Made by a program: the position numbers and the translations under genes. A stretch of DNA of 64,000 nucleotides from contig NZ_JACBZU010000001.1 in NCBI RefSeq assembly GCF_013407935.1, forward strand, positions 372,001-436,000, written 5' to 3'. Source of the stretch: Allomuricauda sp. ARW1Y1. Lineage in GTDB: Bacteria; Bacteroidota; Bacteroidia; Flavobacteriales; Flavobacteriaceae. Positions 1-10,538 of the stretch are shown here, one piece after another; position 1 is the stretch's first letter, and every line of letters begins with the position of its first letter. Below the pieces are notes generated by a model. That model ran no database searches. It had not been told where the DNA came from and saw only the letters and a program-made list of their open reading frames with translations.

Positions 1-2370
1 TGTGACGGTTCTAGACCCTATGGTGATAAAGGCAATGAGGCCCGCCAATAGACCAGAGCCAATGAAAAACAATGGACTAAGGTTAACGTGCGACGAATAG
101 TCTTGCAACCATTCATTTAGAAAATACCAAGCTATGGGGGTTGCAATGATAAAGGCTAGACCAACCAACTTTAAAAAGTCCTTGGTCAGCAATAGAGTTA
201 CCGAAGAAACACTTGCCCCAACAACCTTGCGCACTCCTATTTCCTTGGTGCGCTGCGCCACTACGAGCATGGAAATGGCAAAAAGACCCAAACAACTCAG
301 GATGATTCCCAAAATACTGCCACTGGTAATAATGGTTGCCATGTTCTTTTCCCTTCTAAAGGTTCGGTCTACGTTTTCATCCAAAAATGAGCCCAAAAAT
401 TCAGCTTGTGGTTCAATCTTCTCCCAAGCCGATTTGATGGCTTCAAAGGAACTGGCAGGATTCTGTGGTGCAATTTTGACATAGGCATAATACAGGTCCC
501 AATCCTTGTTCATAAACAGGGTGAGGGGCTCCACCTCTTTTTTGACATCTTGAAAGTTGTAGTTCTCAATGACCCCGATAACCGAATAGGTAACGGAATC
601 ATCCATGGGAATCCGAATGGACAAAGGGTCTTCCTCTCCCAATTGTTTGGCCATGCTTTCATTGATGACCAAGCTTAAACTGTCGGTGCTGAAATCGCGG
701 TTGAACATTCGACCGGATTTGAGCTCAATATCCAAGGTTTCGGCATAGTCATAATCCACCGTCAAGGCATTAGTGAATATTCCTTTTCCCTTGTAATCAA
801 AGCCCATGGCACTGCTGGAAAGACTTCCGTCCTTCCCAAGACCTAAGTTATTATCAGCACCGGAAACGCTCAAAATGTTCGGGTGCTGCGACAGTTCATC
901 ACGTAAGAGTTCCAATACCGCATAGCTATCCTTTCTCCCGTTCAAAGGAATGGAAACGACCTGTTCCTTGTTGTAGCCCAAGTCCTTGTTTCGCATAAAT
1001 TCCAACTGCCCGTGAAGGACCAAGGTACCGCTGATCAGCATTATGGCAATCACAAATTGAAGCACAATCAGTCCGTTGCGCAAGCGGTTCTTGCCCAAAT
1101 CCAACTTGCCCTTTAGCGCCCTTAGAGTACTTAATTTACTCATAAGCAGTGCTGGATATCCTCCTGCAATCAAGGTGATTCCAAAAATGGCCAGTGCAAA
1201 TATTCCTATAATTTCCGGTTGGGTTACCTCAGCAAAAGTGGCCTTGGTGTTGAACAACGTCTTGAACGGGTCTATAAGGAGATTGCTCACCACAAGACCC
1301 AGTCCTATGGAAAGTAAAAATACGATTACACTTTCCATCCAAAACTGAAAAAACAGTTGTTTTTTGACTGCCCCTAAGGTCTTTCGCATCCCTATTTCCT
1401 TTAGTCTTTTTTCGCTGAGCGCAATGTTCATGTTGATGAAATTGGCACAAACGATAAATATGATCACCAGTGCCACACCCAAAATAAGGTAAGGGAATGT
1501 ACGTGCAGTCTCTGCGCGCCCTTCCCTGTAGTTTACAAAGTGCATATCGGTTATGGGCAATAGATGCAGTTGTTTAAATTGGCCGTTCGCATCGGGTGTG
1601 GCTCCATCCCTTTGGGCACTTTCAATGCTGCCTGCGTAATGAAGATTCACAAATTCCCTTGTACTTTGCTCAAATTGCTCCGTTGTGATGCCTTCCTCCA
1701 ATTGCAAATACACTGGAAAAAACTGAGAATTCCACTCGTCCTTGTTGGCTTCGTATTCTGGATGGTTCTCAAATGGAATCACGATATCAAAATCCATACT
1801 GCTGTTGGCAGGAGTATCCTCCAAAATAGCTGCCACGGTAAACGGACGCTCTTCACCCCCAATCTTCACTTGAATGGTCTCGCCCAATGCATCGAGAGTT
1901 CCAAACGTTTTCTGCGCGGTCTCCTCAGTGATGGAAACCGAGTTTTTGTTGGGCAAAGGATTTTCTTCATTGCCCCCTAAGACCGGGTAGGTAAACATTT
2001 GGAAAAATTCCGCGTCCACAAATTCCGCGTCCAAGCTTAGATCTTTCTCTTTGTAGGAAATCAAAGCATCCTCGCTCAATGACCTTGCGATGTGCTTTAT
2101 GCCCGGCACTTCATCTTTGAGAGCAGCGGCCAACGGAACCGGATTGGACGTGCTCACCTCCACTCCCCTTGGCGTCTGGCTTGAGAGATACAATTGAAAG
2201 GTGTTGTCTTTGTTCTCATGGAACTGATCAAACGAAAGTTCGAACAAGGCTGTCATGGACAATAAGATGGCTACCGCAAAGGCACAGGTCAGCCCAATAA
2301 TGTTGGCAATACTAAAGGTTTTGTTCTTGATCAAATTTCTCCAGGCAATTTTCAGATAATTTTTGAGCAT
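1..2370 (-). CDS. MacB/FtsX-type ABC transporter permease, cut by window edge
   Basis: An open frame runs from ATG at 2370 to base 1 without a stop, giving 790 codons. Its intact neighbours have 799-811 residues, so only about the last 10-20 residues lie outside the window. It starts MLKNYLKIAWRNLIKNK, the same opening as the three permeases upstream. A TM helix follows the start, then a periplasmic MacB-like domain. Two FtsX modules carry the motifs EKRLKEIGMRKTLG near residue 320 and QRTKEIGVRKVVG near residue 702. It is the most distal of four tandem paralogues in the operon that starts with the TolC gene. It has no ATPase of its own and presumably shares the one at 9784-10479. Substrate unknown. 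Confidence 0.9.
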   Translation of the reverse strand, partial: MLKNYLKIAWRNLIKNKTFSIANIIGLTCAFAVAILLSMTALFELSFDQFHENKDNTFQLYLSSQTPRGVEVSTSNPVPLAAALKDEVPGIKHIARSLSEDALISYKEKDLSLDAEFVDAEFFQMFTYPVLGGNEENPLPNKNSVSITEETAQKTFGTLDALGETIQVKIGGEERPFTVAAILEDTPANSSMDFDIVIPFENHPEYEANKDEWNSQFFPVYLQLEEGITTEQFEQSTREFVNLHYAGSIESAQRDGATPDANGQFKQLHLLPITDMHFVNYREGRAETARTFPYLILGVALVIIFIVCANFINMNIALSEKRLKEIGMRKTLGAVKKQLFFQFWMESVIVFLLSIGLGLVVSNLLIDPFKTLFNTKATFAEVTQPEIIGIFALAIFGITLIAGGYPALLMSKLSTLRALKGKLDLGKNRLRNGLIVLQFVIAIMLISGTLVLHGQLEFMRNKDLGYNKEQVVSIPLNGRKDSYAVLELLRDELSQHPNILSVSGADNNLGLGKDGSLSSSAMGFDYKGKGIFTNALTVDYDYAETLDIELKSGRMFNRDFSTDSLSLVINESMAKQLGEEDPLSIRIPMDDSVTYSVIGVIENYNFQDVKKEVEPLTLFMNKDWDLYYAYVKIAPQNPASSFEAIKSAWEKIEPQAEFLGSFLDENVDRTFRREKNMATIITSGSILGIILSCLGLFAISMLVVAQRTKEIGVRKVVGASVSSVTLLLTKDFLKLVGLAFIIATPIAWYFLNEWLQDYSSHVNLSPLFFIGSGLLAGLIAFITIGSRTVT

Positions 2371-2401
2371 AGCTTTCTTTTTTGATTGATGATAGATGGA
2401 C

Positions 2402-4837
2402 CTATTCGTTTCTTAAACTTTTTACCGGATTTACAACGGCGGCTTTTATGCTTTGATAGCTCACCGTTAGCAGCGCAACGCCTACCGCCATAAGTGCGGA
2501 TAGCGCAAAAATCCACCACGGAATATCGATACGGTACGAGAAATCCTGAAGCCATCTATCCATGGCGTACCAACCCAAGGGCAGTGCAATGACCACGGCC
2601 AATCCCACTAACTTTAGAAAATCAACGGACAAACGATAAACAATTTGGCCTACGCCAGCTCCCAGCACCTTTCGAACCCCGATTTCCTTTACCCGCTTTT
2701 GCGCGTTGAAGGTGGCAAGGCCCAACAAGCCCAAACATGCTATGATGATGGAAAGCATGGTGAAAATCATAAAAATCTCTCCTAACCGCTGTTCAGCCTC
2801 GTAGCTTGCGTTGAAGGAGTCATCCATAAAATAATGGTCAAATGGCTGTGTCGGGGCCATCTCTCTCCAAATATTCTCTATTTCGGCAATGGTTTGAGCC
2901 ACGTCCCCGCCATTTAGCTTTATGGCCAAATTACTGGCAAATTCCCCGCCGTGGAAGAGCGCCAATGAGCCCACCTCATCCCTAAGGGTTTCGTAATGAA
3001 AGTTTTTCACCACCCCTATCACTGTGGACAAATTTCCTCCACCTTCCAGACCACCGACAAATTGAGTGCCTATGACGCTTTCTGGGGTCTTTCCCAAAAC
3101 AGCTACTGCCTTTTCATTCAAGATGACAGCCGAAGAGTCGGTGGCAAACCTATCCAGGTCAAAAGTTCTCCCTGAAATCAAGGAAAGGTTCATTGTGGAT
3201 AGGTAATCTTCGTCTACCTCCCATTGTTGCATATTGATGGATTTCTCTTGACTTCGGTCTTCCGCCAACAAATAGGTTCCGCTGCTTCGTGAGGAAGGTG
3301 TTGGCAGGTTACTGCTCAAGGTAGCATGGTTTACTTGGCTTATTCGAAGTACGGCATCTTTGAAGGCCTGCTTTTTACCTTCCAAGCTGTTAACTCCTCC
3401 TATCACCAGCACTTGATTTTTTCCATATCCGAGGTCCTTGCCTTGAATAAAGCGCAACTGTTGAAATACGGTCAACGTACCCATGATGAGAAACACGGAA
3501 ATACTAAATTGAAAAATTACCAAAGCGTTTCTCACCCTGCCTCCTCCAATGGAATTGTCCCCTTGGCCCTTGAGCACTTTGGCTGCCACAAAACGGGACA
3601 TGAAAAACGCGGGATAACTGCCCGAAAACAACCCCAAAACCAAGGCTGCGACGAGTAAAATCAACCAGAAAAATGGATTGGAATAGGGTATGGATAGCTC
3701 TTTCCCTGCTAAATCGTTATAAAAGGGCATGGCGACAGATGCAATAACGATGGCGAACAGTAAGGAACCCACGGCAATGAGCCCGGACTCCGTTAAAAAT
3801 TGCCCTATCAAACCGCTTCGTTGCGAGCCTAAGGTTTTTCGAATACCAACTTCCTTTGATCGTTTTAGGGAATGTGCCGTGGACAGGTTCATAAAATTTA
3901 CACTGGCCAAGACCAACAAGATAATGGCGATAGCCCCAAGAATGTATACATTTTTGATGTCGCTCACCGTGCTGAACTCAGGGCTTCGTCCAGAATGCAA
4001 ATGAATATCCGTTAATGCAATGGTGGAGTAGTTTACATAGTTGCCGGAATCCAAAAATTGCTGTTCCGTAATTCCTGGGAAAAACCGCTGTGCATAAGGA
4101 ATCAGGTATTTCCCGACCATGGCCTGCATTTCATCTTGAATATCCGAGCCCGAAGCACCCGGAACAAGCTTTACAAAGGTGTAGTAATTATGGTTTCCCC
4201 ACTCGGCAAGTTGGGCATCTTCATACCCTGACATTGCCAAGAAAATAGGTTTGTCCCTGAAAATGGAGTTTTTGGGCAAATCTTCCATCACTCCCGTTAC
4301 GGTATACACCTCTTGATCGTTGATCATCAAGGTTTTTCCAATAGCTTGATCAACAGGGAAATGTTTTTCGGCAGCGGTTCGCGTCATGATCATGGTGTTC
4401 GGCTCCACCAACGCCGAGCGTTCATCCCCATGCAACAATTGAATGCCGAACATCTTGAAAAAAGTGGAGTCGGCATACGCTATCTGGTGCTCGCGTACAT
4501 TGTCCGTAGCATCTTGCAAACGAATGGAAATACTCCCTATGTTCCTGAAACGTGTGGCCATTTCAACCTCTGGAATGTCATTTACCAATGCTTCGGCCAT
4601 GGGTGCCGATACTTCGGCCGTTTCTTCTTCGGCCCCACCAAATTTCATATCGGAATTAATCCGATAGATGCGGTCCGCATCCACGAACATTTTGTCGTGG
4701 CTCAAATCGTCATAAATGTACAGTCCGAGCAAAAGCCCACCAGCCATTCCAATCGCTAATCCAAATATGTTGAGAAATGTGAAGAATGGCTGCTTTTTAA
4801 GGCTTCTCCATGCTATTTTGATGTTGTTCTTGAACAT
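2402..4837 (-). CDS. MacB/FtsX-type ABC transporter permease (811 aa)
   Basis: Inner-membrane permease subunit of an ABC exporter of the MacB/FtsX superfamily. An N-terminal TM helix (about residues 20-42) is followed by a MacB-type periplasmic core. A first FtsX module carries KRSKEVGIRKTLG near residue 320. A second periplasmic core and a second FtsX module carrying KRVKEIGVRKVLG near residue 710 complete the double-unit layout typical of Bacteroidota ~800-residue permeases. It lies 31 bp upstream of the next permease and 22 bp downstream of the previous one. The spacers share a T-rich segment (TTTTTTGAT), which points to tandem duplication. It probably exports a lipid, peptide or drug with the TolC/HlyD partners; the substrate cannot be read from sequence. 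Confidence 0.92.
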   Translation of the reverse strand: MFKNNIKIAWRSLKKQPFFTFLNIFGLAIGMAGGLLLGLYIYDDLSHDKMFVDADRIYRINSDMKFGGAEEETAEVSAPMAEALVNDIPEVEMATRFRNIGSISIRLQDATDNVREHQIAYADSTFFKMFGIQLLHGDERSALVEPNTMIMTRTAAEKHFPVDQAIGKTLMINDQEVYTVTGVMEDLPKNSIFRDKPIFLAMSGYEDAQLAEWGNHNYYTFVKLVPGASGSDIQDEMQAMVGKYLIPYAQRFFPGITEQQFLDSGNYVNYSTIALTDIHLHSGRSPEFSTVSDIKNVYILGAIAIILLVLASVNFMNLSTAHSLKRSKEVGIRKTLGSQRSGLIGQFLTESGLIAVGSLLFAIVIASVAMPFYNDLAGKELSIPYSNPFFWLILLVAALVLGLFSGSYPAFFMSRFVAAKVLKGQGDNSIGGGRVRNALVIFQFSISVFLIMGTLTVFQQLRFIQGKDLGYGKNQVLVIGGVNSLEGKKQAFKDAVLRISQVNHATLSSNLPTPSSRSSGTYLLAEDRSQEKSINMQQWEVDEDYLSTMNLSLISGRTFDLDRFATDSSAVILNEKAVAVLGKTPESVIGTQFVGGLEGGGNLSTVIGVVKNFHYETLRDEVGSLALFHGGEFASNLAIKLNGGDVAQTIAEIENIWREMAPTQPFDHYFMDDSFNASYEAEQRLGEIFMIFTMLSIIIACLGLLGLATFNAQKRVKEIGVRKVLGAGVGQIVYRLSVDFLKLVGLAVVIALPLGWYAMDRWLQDFSYRIDIPWWIFALSALMAVGVALLTVSYQSIKAAVVNPVKSLRNE

Positions 4838-4859
4838 GATCTTCGTTTTTTGATGTTGA

Positions 4860-7259
4860 CTACTCCGTTCTTAGGCTACGGGCTGGGTTTGATTTTGCTG
4901 CCCTAATGGCCTGAAAGCTCACCGTAAGAATGGTTACGGCCAAGGCTCCCAGCATGGCCAAGGCGAAAATCCACCACTTGAGAATTACCCGATAGGGATA
5001 TTCCTGCAGCCAGCCGTTCATCACATAATAGGCGATGGGAACTGCAATAAAGCAGGAGATGATCACCAATTTTAAGAAGTCTTTGGACAGCATATTCCAA
5101 ACATTGAACACCGAAGCTCCGAGCACTTTGCGAACTCCGATTTCCTTGGTGCGCTGCTCCGCAACGAAGGAGGTCAGACCAAACAGTCCCAAACAACTGA
5201 TCAGAATGGCCAAGGCGGTAAATATTCCCGATAATCTTCCTATCCGTTCTTCTGCCGCGAACTTTTCCCCGTACTCTTGGTCCACAAAGTCGTATTGAAA
5301 TGGGATATCGGGAAAATGTTCCTTGAAAACCCTTTCTATTACCGCCAAATTCTGGCTGGCACTTTGTGATGGGTTCAATCTCATGTTATAGTAGGAACCA
5401 TTTTCGTGTTTATCAAAAACGTACATGCCTTGTTTTACTGGCTCGTAGGGCGACTGCGCAATCATATCTTGCACCACGCCAATAATCTTCAAAGGCGGGG
5501 AAGGGTCTTCCTCATCATCATCCTTGATAAATTTACCGATGGGGTTCTCCAGTCCCATGTATTTTACCGCGGTTTCGTTGAGCAATACGGCATTGGAGTC
5601 CGATGGAAATTCCCTCGAGAAATCCCTGCCCTGCACAATCTTCAAGTTCAGGCTTTTGGCGTATTCGGGTGACACCTCGGTCCATGCCAAATCTTCTTGG
5701 AAACCTTCCGGCTTGCCTTCCCAGACGAATCCACTGCGGTTTGACCAAATATTTGTGGTTGGGGCACTGGAGGTGGACATTTCCACCACGGCTCCTGATG
5801 CGATGAATTCGTCCCGCATCAATTCAAATTTTCCCTGAAAATCTTGGCTCATCGTAGGAATCTGCACCAATCCTTCCTTATCATAGCCGATGGGTCTGTT
5901 TTTTGCGTAATTGATTTGCTGCATTACGATTACAGTGCCGATAATAAAGGCTACGGAAACGGTAAATTGTAGTACCACCAATATTTTACGGGGCAGTCCC
6001 GAGTGTTTTCCTGCTTTAAAAGTTCCCTTTAATACTTCAACCGGTCTAAATGAAGACAAGTAGAGCGCCGGATAGCTGCCTGCCAGTAAAGCGGTAAATA
6101 GTACGAACCCTAATGATGCGGCCCAAAAACCAACGGAAGACCACGGAAAATCGATATCCTTTCTGGCCAATTCATTGAATCCATTGAGGGCTAGTACCAC
6201 AATAACCACCGCAATCAAAAATGCCAACAGGACCACAACAAACGATTCTCCCAAAAACTGGTTGATCAATTGGCTTCGCTGCGAACCGATGGATTTTCTA
6301 ATACCGACTTCTTTCGCCCTTTTTTCGGAACGAGCTGTGCTCAGATTCATGAAGTTGATACAGGCCAATAAAAGGACAAAGGCTCCAATGATTCCAAATA
6401 GCCACACATATTTGATTCTTCCACCGACTTGCTGTCCATTTTCAAAGCGCCCCCTTAAATGCCAATCCTTCATGGGAAAGAGAAACAACTGCGCATTAAA
6501 TTCCTTGGAATTTTCGTTCAGTTCCTGCTTTACCTTCAAAATTTTAGCGGTAACGGACTCAAAACTGGTATTGTCCGAGATTTGGACAAACATTTGGAAC
6601 GAATTATTGCCCCACTGATCTTCAGCATTCTTGATCCACTCGTTCACGGAAACATATTTATCCCAAGGCATGATAAATTCAGTATCGTTGAACGAATTAT
6701 TGAAGGGGATATCCTCATAAACTGCGGTCACCATCATATCGTATTGGCTGTTCACCTTTACGGTTTTTCCTATGGGGTCTTCATCCCCAAAAAGAGCCTT
6801 AGCGGTAGACTCACATAGCATGATAGAGTTGATTTCACGAACACCGTCCTTTTCGCCTTTTAATATGTTGAGGTCCAACATGTCGGGGGCCTCACGCTGC
6901 ATAAAGTTCCCTGTTCTGGAAATGCTGGTTTCTTTATACTTTAGGTACTGGGAAGTGTTCCAAGAGGACATGACCAAATGCTGGAAATTGTCCATATAGC
7001 TTTCTCGCAAGGCTTTCTCCAAAGGACGTGGAATAGCGGGCCCTGTGCCCGTTTCACCATTGAATGTCTGCGATTGGAACACTTGCGCTATCTGGTTCTT
7101 ATGGGTAAAGTAATCGTTATGGCTCAGCTCGTCGTTGATCCACAAACCAATAATCAGGGTAACGGCCATCCCAATGGCCAATCCGCCCACGTTGATGATG
7201 GTGTAACCCTTATTCTTTGAAAGGTTCCTCCAAGCTATTTTTAGATAATTCTTGAACAT
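4860..7259 (-). CDS. MacB/FtsX-type ABC transporter permease (799 aa)
   Basis: Third permease paralogue of the operon in transcription order from the right. It starts MFKNYLKIAWRNLSKNKGY. It has two MacB-type periplasmic domains and two FtsX modules. The conserved cytoplasmic-loop motifs are KRAKEVGIRKSIGSQ near residue 311 and QRTKEIGVRKVLGAS near residue 700. TM helices flank each module, and the protein ends SFQAIRAAKSNPARSLRTE, as its siblings do. It is separated by only 22 bp from each neighbouring permease and must be co-transcribed with them. No nucleotide-binding motifs are present, so it depends on the single upstream ATPase. Family call is firm; substrate and partner stoichiometry are unknown. 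Confidence 0.92.
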   Translation of the reverse strand: MFKNYLKIAWRNLSKNKGYTIINVGGLAIGMAVTLIIGLWINDELSHNDYFTHKNQIAQVFQSQTFNGETGTGPAIPRPLEKALRESYMDNFQHLVMSSWNTSQYLKYKETSISRTGNFMQREAPDMLDLNILKGEKDGVREINSIMLCESTAKALFGDEDPIGKTVKVNSQYDMMVTAVYEDIPFNNSFNDTEFIMPWDKYVSVNEWIKNAEDQWGNNSFQMFVQISDNTSFESVTAKILKVKQELNENSKEFNAQLFLFPMKDWHLRGRFENGQQVGGRIKYVWLFGIIGAFVLLLACINFMNLSTARSEKRAKEVGIRKSIGSQRSQLINQFLGESFVVVLLAFLIAVVIVVLALNGFNELARKDIDFPWSSVGFWAASLGFVLFTALLAGSYPALYLSSFRPVEVLKGTFKAGKHSGLPRKILVVLQFTVSVAFIIGTVIVMQQINYAKNRPIGYDKEGLVQIPTMSQDFQGKFELMRDEFIASGAVVEMSTSSAPTTNIWSNRSGFVWEGKPEGFQEDLAWTEVSPEYAKSLNLKIVQGRDFSREFPSDSNAVLLNETAVKYMGLENPIGKFIKDDDEEDPSPPLKIIGVVQDMIAQSPYEPVKQGMYVFDKHENGSYYNMRLNPSQSASQNLAVIERVFKEHFPDIPFQYDFVDQEYGEKFAAEERIGRLSGIFTALAILISCLGLFGLTSFVAEQRTKEIGVRKVLGASVFNVWNMLSKDFLKLVIISCFIAVPIAYYVMNGWLQEYPYRVILKWWIFALAMLGALAVTILTVSFQAIRAAKSNPARSLRTE

Positions 7260-7281
7260 GGTTTTCGTTTTTTTGATTGAT

Positions 7282-9699
7282 TTATTCCGTCCGCAAGCCT
7301 TTGGTGGGCTTCAAGAGCGCCGCCCCAATGGATTGATAGCTAATGGTTACAATCGCTACGCCTAGCGCTATGAGTGCTGCCAAAGAAAATATTTCCCAGC
7401 CTATGTTGATGTGGTATGCAAAGCCTTCCAACCACCGGTTCATCAAATACCATCCTATCGGAATTGCAATCCCAATGGAAATGACAATCAGCTTTAAAAA
7501 GTCGAGGGTCAGCAATTGGTATATGTTCTTGAACGGTGCTCCCAAAACCCGGCGTATGCTGATTTCCTTTCTACGCTGCTCTACCATAAAGGCCGAGAGG
7601 GCAAAAAGGCCCAAACAGGCCACAAGAATGGCGAACAGGGCAAAACTGTTGAAGATGCTGCCCATACGCTGCACATCGGCATGCATTTGGGCGAACTCTT
7701 CTTCCAAAAAGGTGTAGTTCATCGCTTGGTTGGGAATCGTACGGTTCCACACCTGCTCCACCGAGGCCAGTGCATCTGCAGGATTTCCCTTTTCCAATTT
7801 TATGGAAACGGCTCCTACATCTTTCCCAATGACCAACGACAATGACGAAATATCCTCTTTTAAAGACTTAAAGTGAAAGTCCTCGATTACCCCAATAATG
7901 GTAAATACTTGGCTGTTATTGTCCAATTTCTTGCCGATGGGGTCTTTCAATCCCAGTTCGGAGGCCATTTTGCTGTTGATTACGATAGAGTTGATGGAAT
8001 CATAGGCATATTCTTTGGAGAAGTTCCTTCCTTTTTCAAGCTGAATTCCTAGGGTTTCGATATAATCATAATCGACCCGCCATTTTTGTGCAGGCACACC
8101 CCTTCCGCCATCATCCTGATCGTCCACCATAAAAGTGTTGCCGTTTCTGCTCCCACCATCAATGGGCAAATAATTGGTGGCTGTTACGCTCTTTACTTGC
8201 GATAGTCCCTCCAATTGCTCCTTAAAAGCTTCCATTTTGTTCCCTAAGATGTTAGTTCCTTCCAACACGACCACACGCTCCTTATCATAGCCAAGTTCTT
8301 TGCTGACGATAAAATCCATCTGGCGATAAATGATCAAGGTGCCGATGATCAAAATGACCGAAGTGGTAAATTGAAATATGACCAATCCGCTGCGCAACCT
8401 TCCGCTTTTGCTGCCTACGCTCAGGGTTCCCTTTAATACATTTACGGGCCTAAAGGCCGACAAATAGAAAGCGGGGTAGAGTCCCGCCAAAACCCCCACC
8501 AAAAGAGCGGCTACAAGCAGGATGGGAAGAAACCACCATTCGGACAAAGGCAGTTCCATGTTTTTGGCGGCTATTTGGTTGAAGGTAGGGAGTAGCACCC
8601 AGGCTAATCCAACACCCAAAACGAACGAAATGATGCTGAAAATCATCGATTCCGTGAGAAACTGCCCCACCAAATTGTTGCGAAAGGCCCCGATGGTTTT
8701 TCGCAACCCCACCTCCTTGGCCCGATTCGCTGATTTGGCGGTGGAAAGGTTGATGAAATTGATGATGGCCAACAACAGCACAAAAATGGCAATGGCCGCA
8801 AACAGCCAAACAAACTTAATGTCGCCGTGCTTTAGGCCATCCTGCATTTTCAGGTCGGATTTCAAATAAATATCGGTAACCGGTTGAAGCTTGTATTCCG
8901 CCGTTCTCAGCACATCGATAAAGTCGGCCGAACGCCCTCTTTTTATTTGGGCCGGAATGATATATTTTTCAACAATCAAGGACATTTTCTGCTCCAACGC
9001 CGGGATATCCGTATTCGGGTTTACCAGTACGTAGGTAAAGTAATTCTGGTTGGTCCAATTTTGATTGGTATCCTCAATGGGTAACAAAAAGTCAAAATCC
9101 AAGTGCGAGTTCTCCGGCACATCTTCCATAATTCCCGTAACCGTGTAAGGCTTGGAGGTGTCATTGTCCAAAAAAATGGTCTGCTGCAGGGCATCTCCGT
9201 TTGGAAAGTATTTATCCGCCTTGGAGCGCGACATCACAATACTACTGGGTCGTGAAAGTGCCGTTTGGGGGTTGCCTTCATCCAGCTGGATTTCCAAGAT
9301 ATCAAAAGCCTCTTGGTCGGCCAGAATAAAGTTCTCTTCAAAAGTGTTCTCGTTTTGTCCACTTACCCGCATTCCTCTTTTGCCAGCACCAAAAATCTCA
9401 ATGGTATTGACTTTCCCCGCCTTGGTGATTTCTGGAAAATCGGATTGGAGCGCATCGGCAAAGGGCAATTGAAAATGCGTGCTCTTCATCACTTCGCCTT
9501 GGACCTCTCCTTGAAAAACCACCCGGTAGATCTGGTCCTTTTTTGTATAGTGCTCATCATAACTGATTTCGTTTCGGATAAAAAGAGCGATCAAAAGGCA
9601 GGCGGCAATTCCTACGGCAAAGCCTCCAATCTTGATAAACGTGAAGAGCTTGTCCTTTTTAATGGTCCTCCAGGCAATATTTAGGTGGTTTTTGAACAT
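7282..9699 (-). CDS. MacB/FtsX-type ABC transporter permease (805 aa)
   Basis: First of the four permeases in transcription order, 84 bp downstream of the ATPase. It has an N-terminal TM helix, a MacB-type periplasmic domain, FtsX motif NRAKEVGLRKTIGAF near residue 323, a second periplasmic domain, FtsX motif QRRKEISIRRVLGAP near residue 705, and C-terminal TM helices. Being next to the ATPase gene, it is the likeliest primary partner; the three following paralogues may form alternative or heteromeric pumps. The spacer before it (about 9730-9775) contains a short GC-rich segment of the type often seen as small dispersed repeats in flavobacteria. Confidence 0.92.
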   Translation of the reverse strand: MFKNHLNIAWRTIKKDKLFTFIKIGGFAVGIAACLLIALFIRNEISYDEHYTKKDQIYRVVFQGEVQGEVMKSTHFQLPFADALQSDFPEITKAGKVNTIEIFGAGKRGMRVSGQNENTFEENFILADQEAFDILEIQLDEGNPQTALSRPSSIVMSRSKADKYFPNGDALQQTIFLDNDTSKPYTVTGIMEDVPENSHLDFDFLLPIEDTNQNWTNQNYFTYVLVNPNTDIPALEQKMSLIVEKYIIPAQIKRGRSADFIDVLRTAEYKLQPVTDIYLKSDLKMQDGLKHGDIKFVWLFAAIAIFVLLLAIINFINLSTAKSANRAKEVGLRKTIGAFRNNLVGQFLTESMIFSIISFVLGVGLAWVLLPTFNQIAAKNMELPLSEWWFLPILLVAALLVGVLAGLYPAFYLSAFRPVNVLKGTLSVGSKSGRLRSGLVIFQFTTSVILIIGTLIIYRQMDFIVSKELGYDKERVVVLEGTNILGNKMEAFKEQLEGLSQVKSVTATNYLPIDGGSRNGNTFMVDDQDDGGRGVPAQKWRVDYDYIETLGIQLEKGRNFSKEYAYDSINSIVINSKMASELGLKDPIGKKLDNNSQVFTIIGVIEDFHFKSLKEDISSLSLVIGKDVGAVSIKLEKGNPADALASVEQVWNRTIPNQAMNYTFLEEEFAQMHADVQRMGSIFNSFALFAILVACLGLFALSAFMVEQRRKEISIRRVLGAPFKNIYQLLTLDFLKLIVISIGIAIPIGWYLMNRWLEGFAYHINIGWEIFSLAALIALGVAIVTISYQSIGAALLKPTKGLRTE

Positions 9700-9783
9700 G
9701 TGATTGATTTGATTGTTTTTTGATTGACCCTTTGCTTCGACTACGCGCTCGGCAGCACTCGCTCAGGGCTGGTGAATAAACTC

Positions 9784-10479
9784 CTATACCATGCTTTTCA
9801 ATGGTTTGTTTTGGCTTTCCGTTACAATTTGCCCGTCAAACAGGTTGATGACCCTGTGGGCGTAGTGTGAATCATGATCGGAGTGGGTCACCATTACGAT
9901 GGTAGTTCCCTCTTGGTTAAGTTCCGTTAACAGGTTCATCACCTCAATACCATTTTTGGAATCCAGGTTACCTGTGGGCTCATCCGCCAAGATGAGTTTT
10001 GGGTTCGTCACAACGGCTCTGGCAATGGCCACTCTCTGTTGTTGACCTCCAGACAGCTGTTGTGGAAAGTGCTTTTCCCGATGGGCTATTTTCATGCGCT
10101 CGAGTACCTTTTGTACTTTTTCCCTGCGCTCTGCCTTGTTCATTTTAAGGTAGATCAAGGGCAGTTCCACATTTTCGAATACGGTGAGCTCATCGATTAG
10201 GTTAAAACTCTGGAACACAAAGCCCAAATTTCCTTTTCGGAGTTGGGTGCGTTGGCTTTCTTTGAGTCCGCCCACTTCGTGGCCCGCAAAATTGTAGCTC
10301 CCTTCAGTAGGGTTGTCCAGCATCCCGATAATGTTCAACAAGGTTGATTTTCCGCAACCGGACGGTCCCATAATGGCCACGAATTCGCCTTCTTCCACTT
10401 TGAGGTTCACCCCGTTGAGGGCCAAGGTCTCTACCTCCTCGGTGCGGAAGCTTTTTTTAAGGTTTGTAATCTGTATCAT
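9784..10479 (-). CDS. ABC transporter ATP-binding protein, MacB/LolD type
   Basis: Cytoplasmic ATPase (231 aa) that powers the permeases encoded downstream. Visible motifs are Walker A GPSGCGKS at residues 38-45, the Q-loop in VFQSFNL near residue 90, signature LSGGQQQR at 142-149, Walker B LILADEP at 162-168 and the H-loop histidine in VTHSD at residue 199. The length and the spacing of the motifs match the MacB/LolD/FtsE class. It is the only ATPase in a locus with at least four permeases. It lies 59 bp downstream of the HlyD-type adaptor in the same orientation, consistent with one operon TolC-HlyD-ATPase-permeases. Confidence 0.95.
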   Translation of the reverse strand: MIQITNLKKSFRTEEVETLALNGVNLKVEEGEFVAIMGPSGCGKSTLLNIIGMLDNPTEGSYNFAGHEVGGLKESQRTQLRKGNLGFVFQSFNLIDELTVFENVELPLIYLKMNKAERREKVQKVLERMKIAHREKHFPQQLSGGQQQRVAIARAVVTNPKLILADEPTGNLDSKNGIEVMNLLTELNQEGTTIVMVTHSDHDSHYAHRVINLFDGQIVTESQNKPLKSMV

Positions 10480-10538
10480 TTTTTGATGGTTGTTTTATAA
10501 AGACTGTTCTGTTTTAAGGATTGTTACAATTGTACGGG

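Noticed and set aside
9730..9775. GC-rich segment between the ATPase and first permease considered as attenuator
   Set aside because: No clean stem with a T run; more like the short dispersed flavobacterial repeats.
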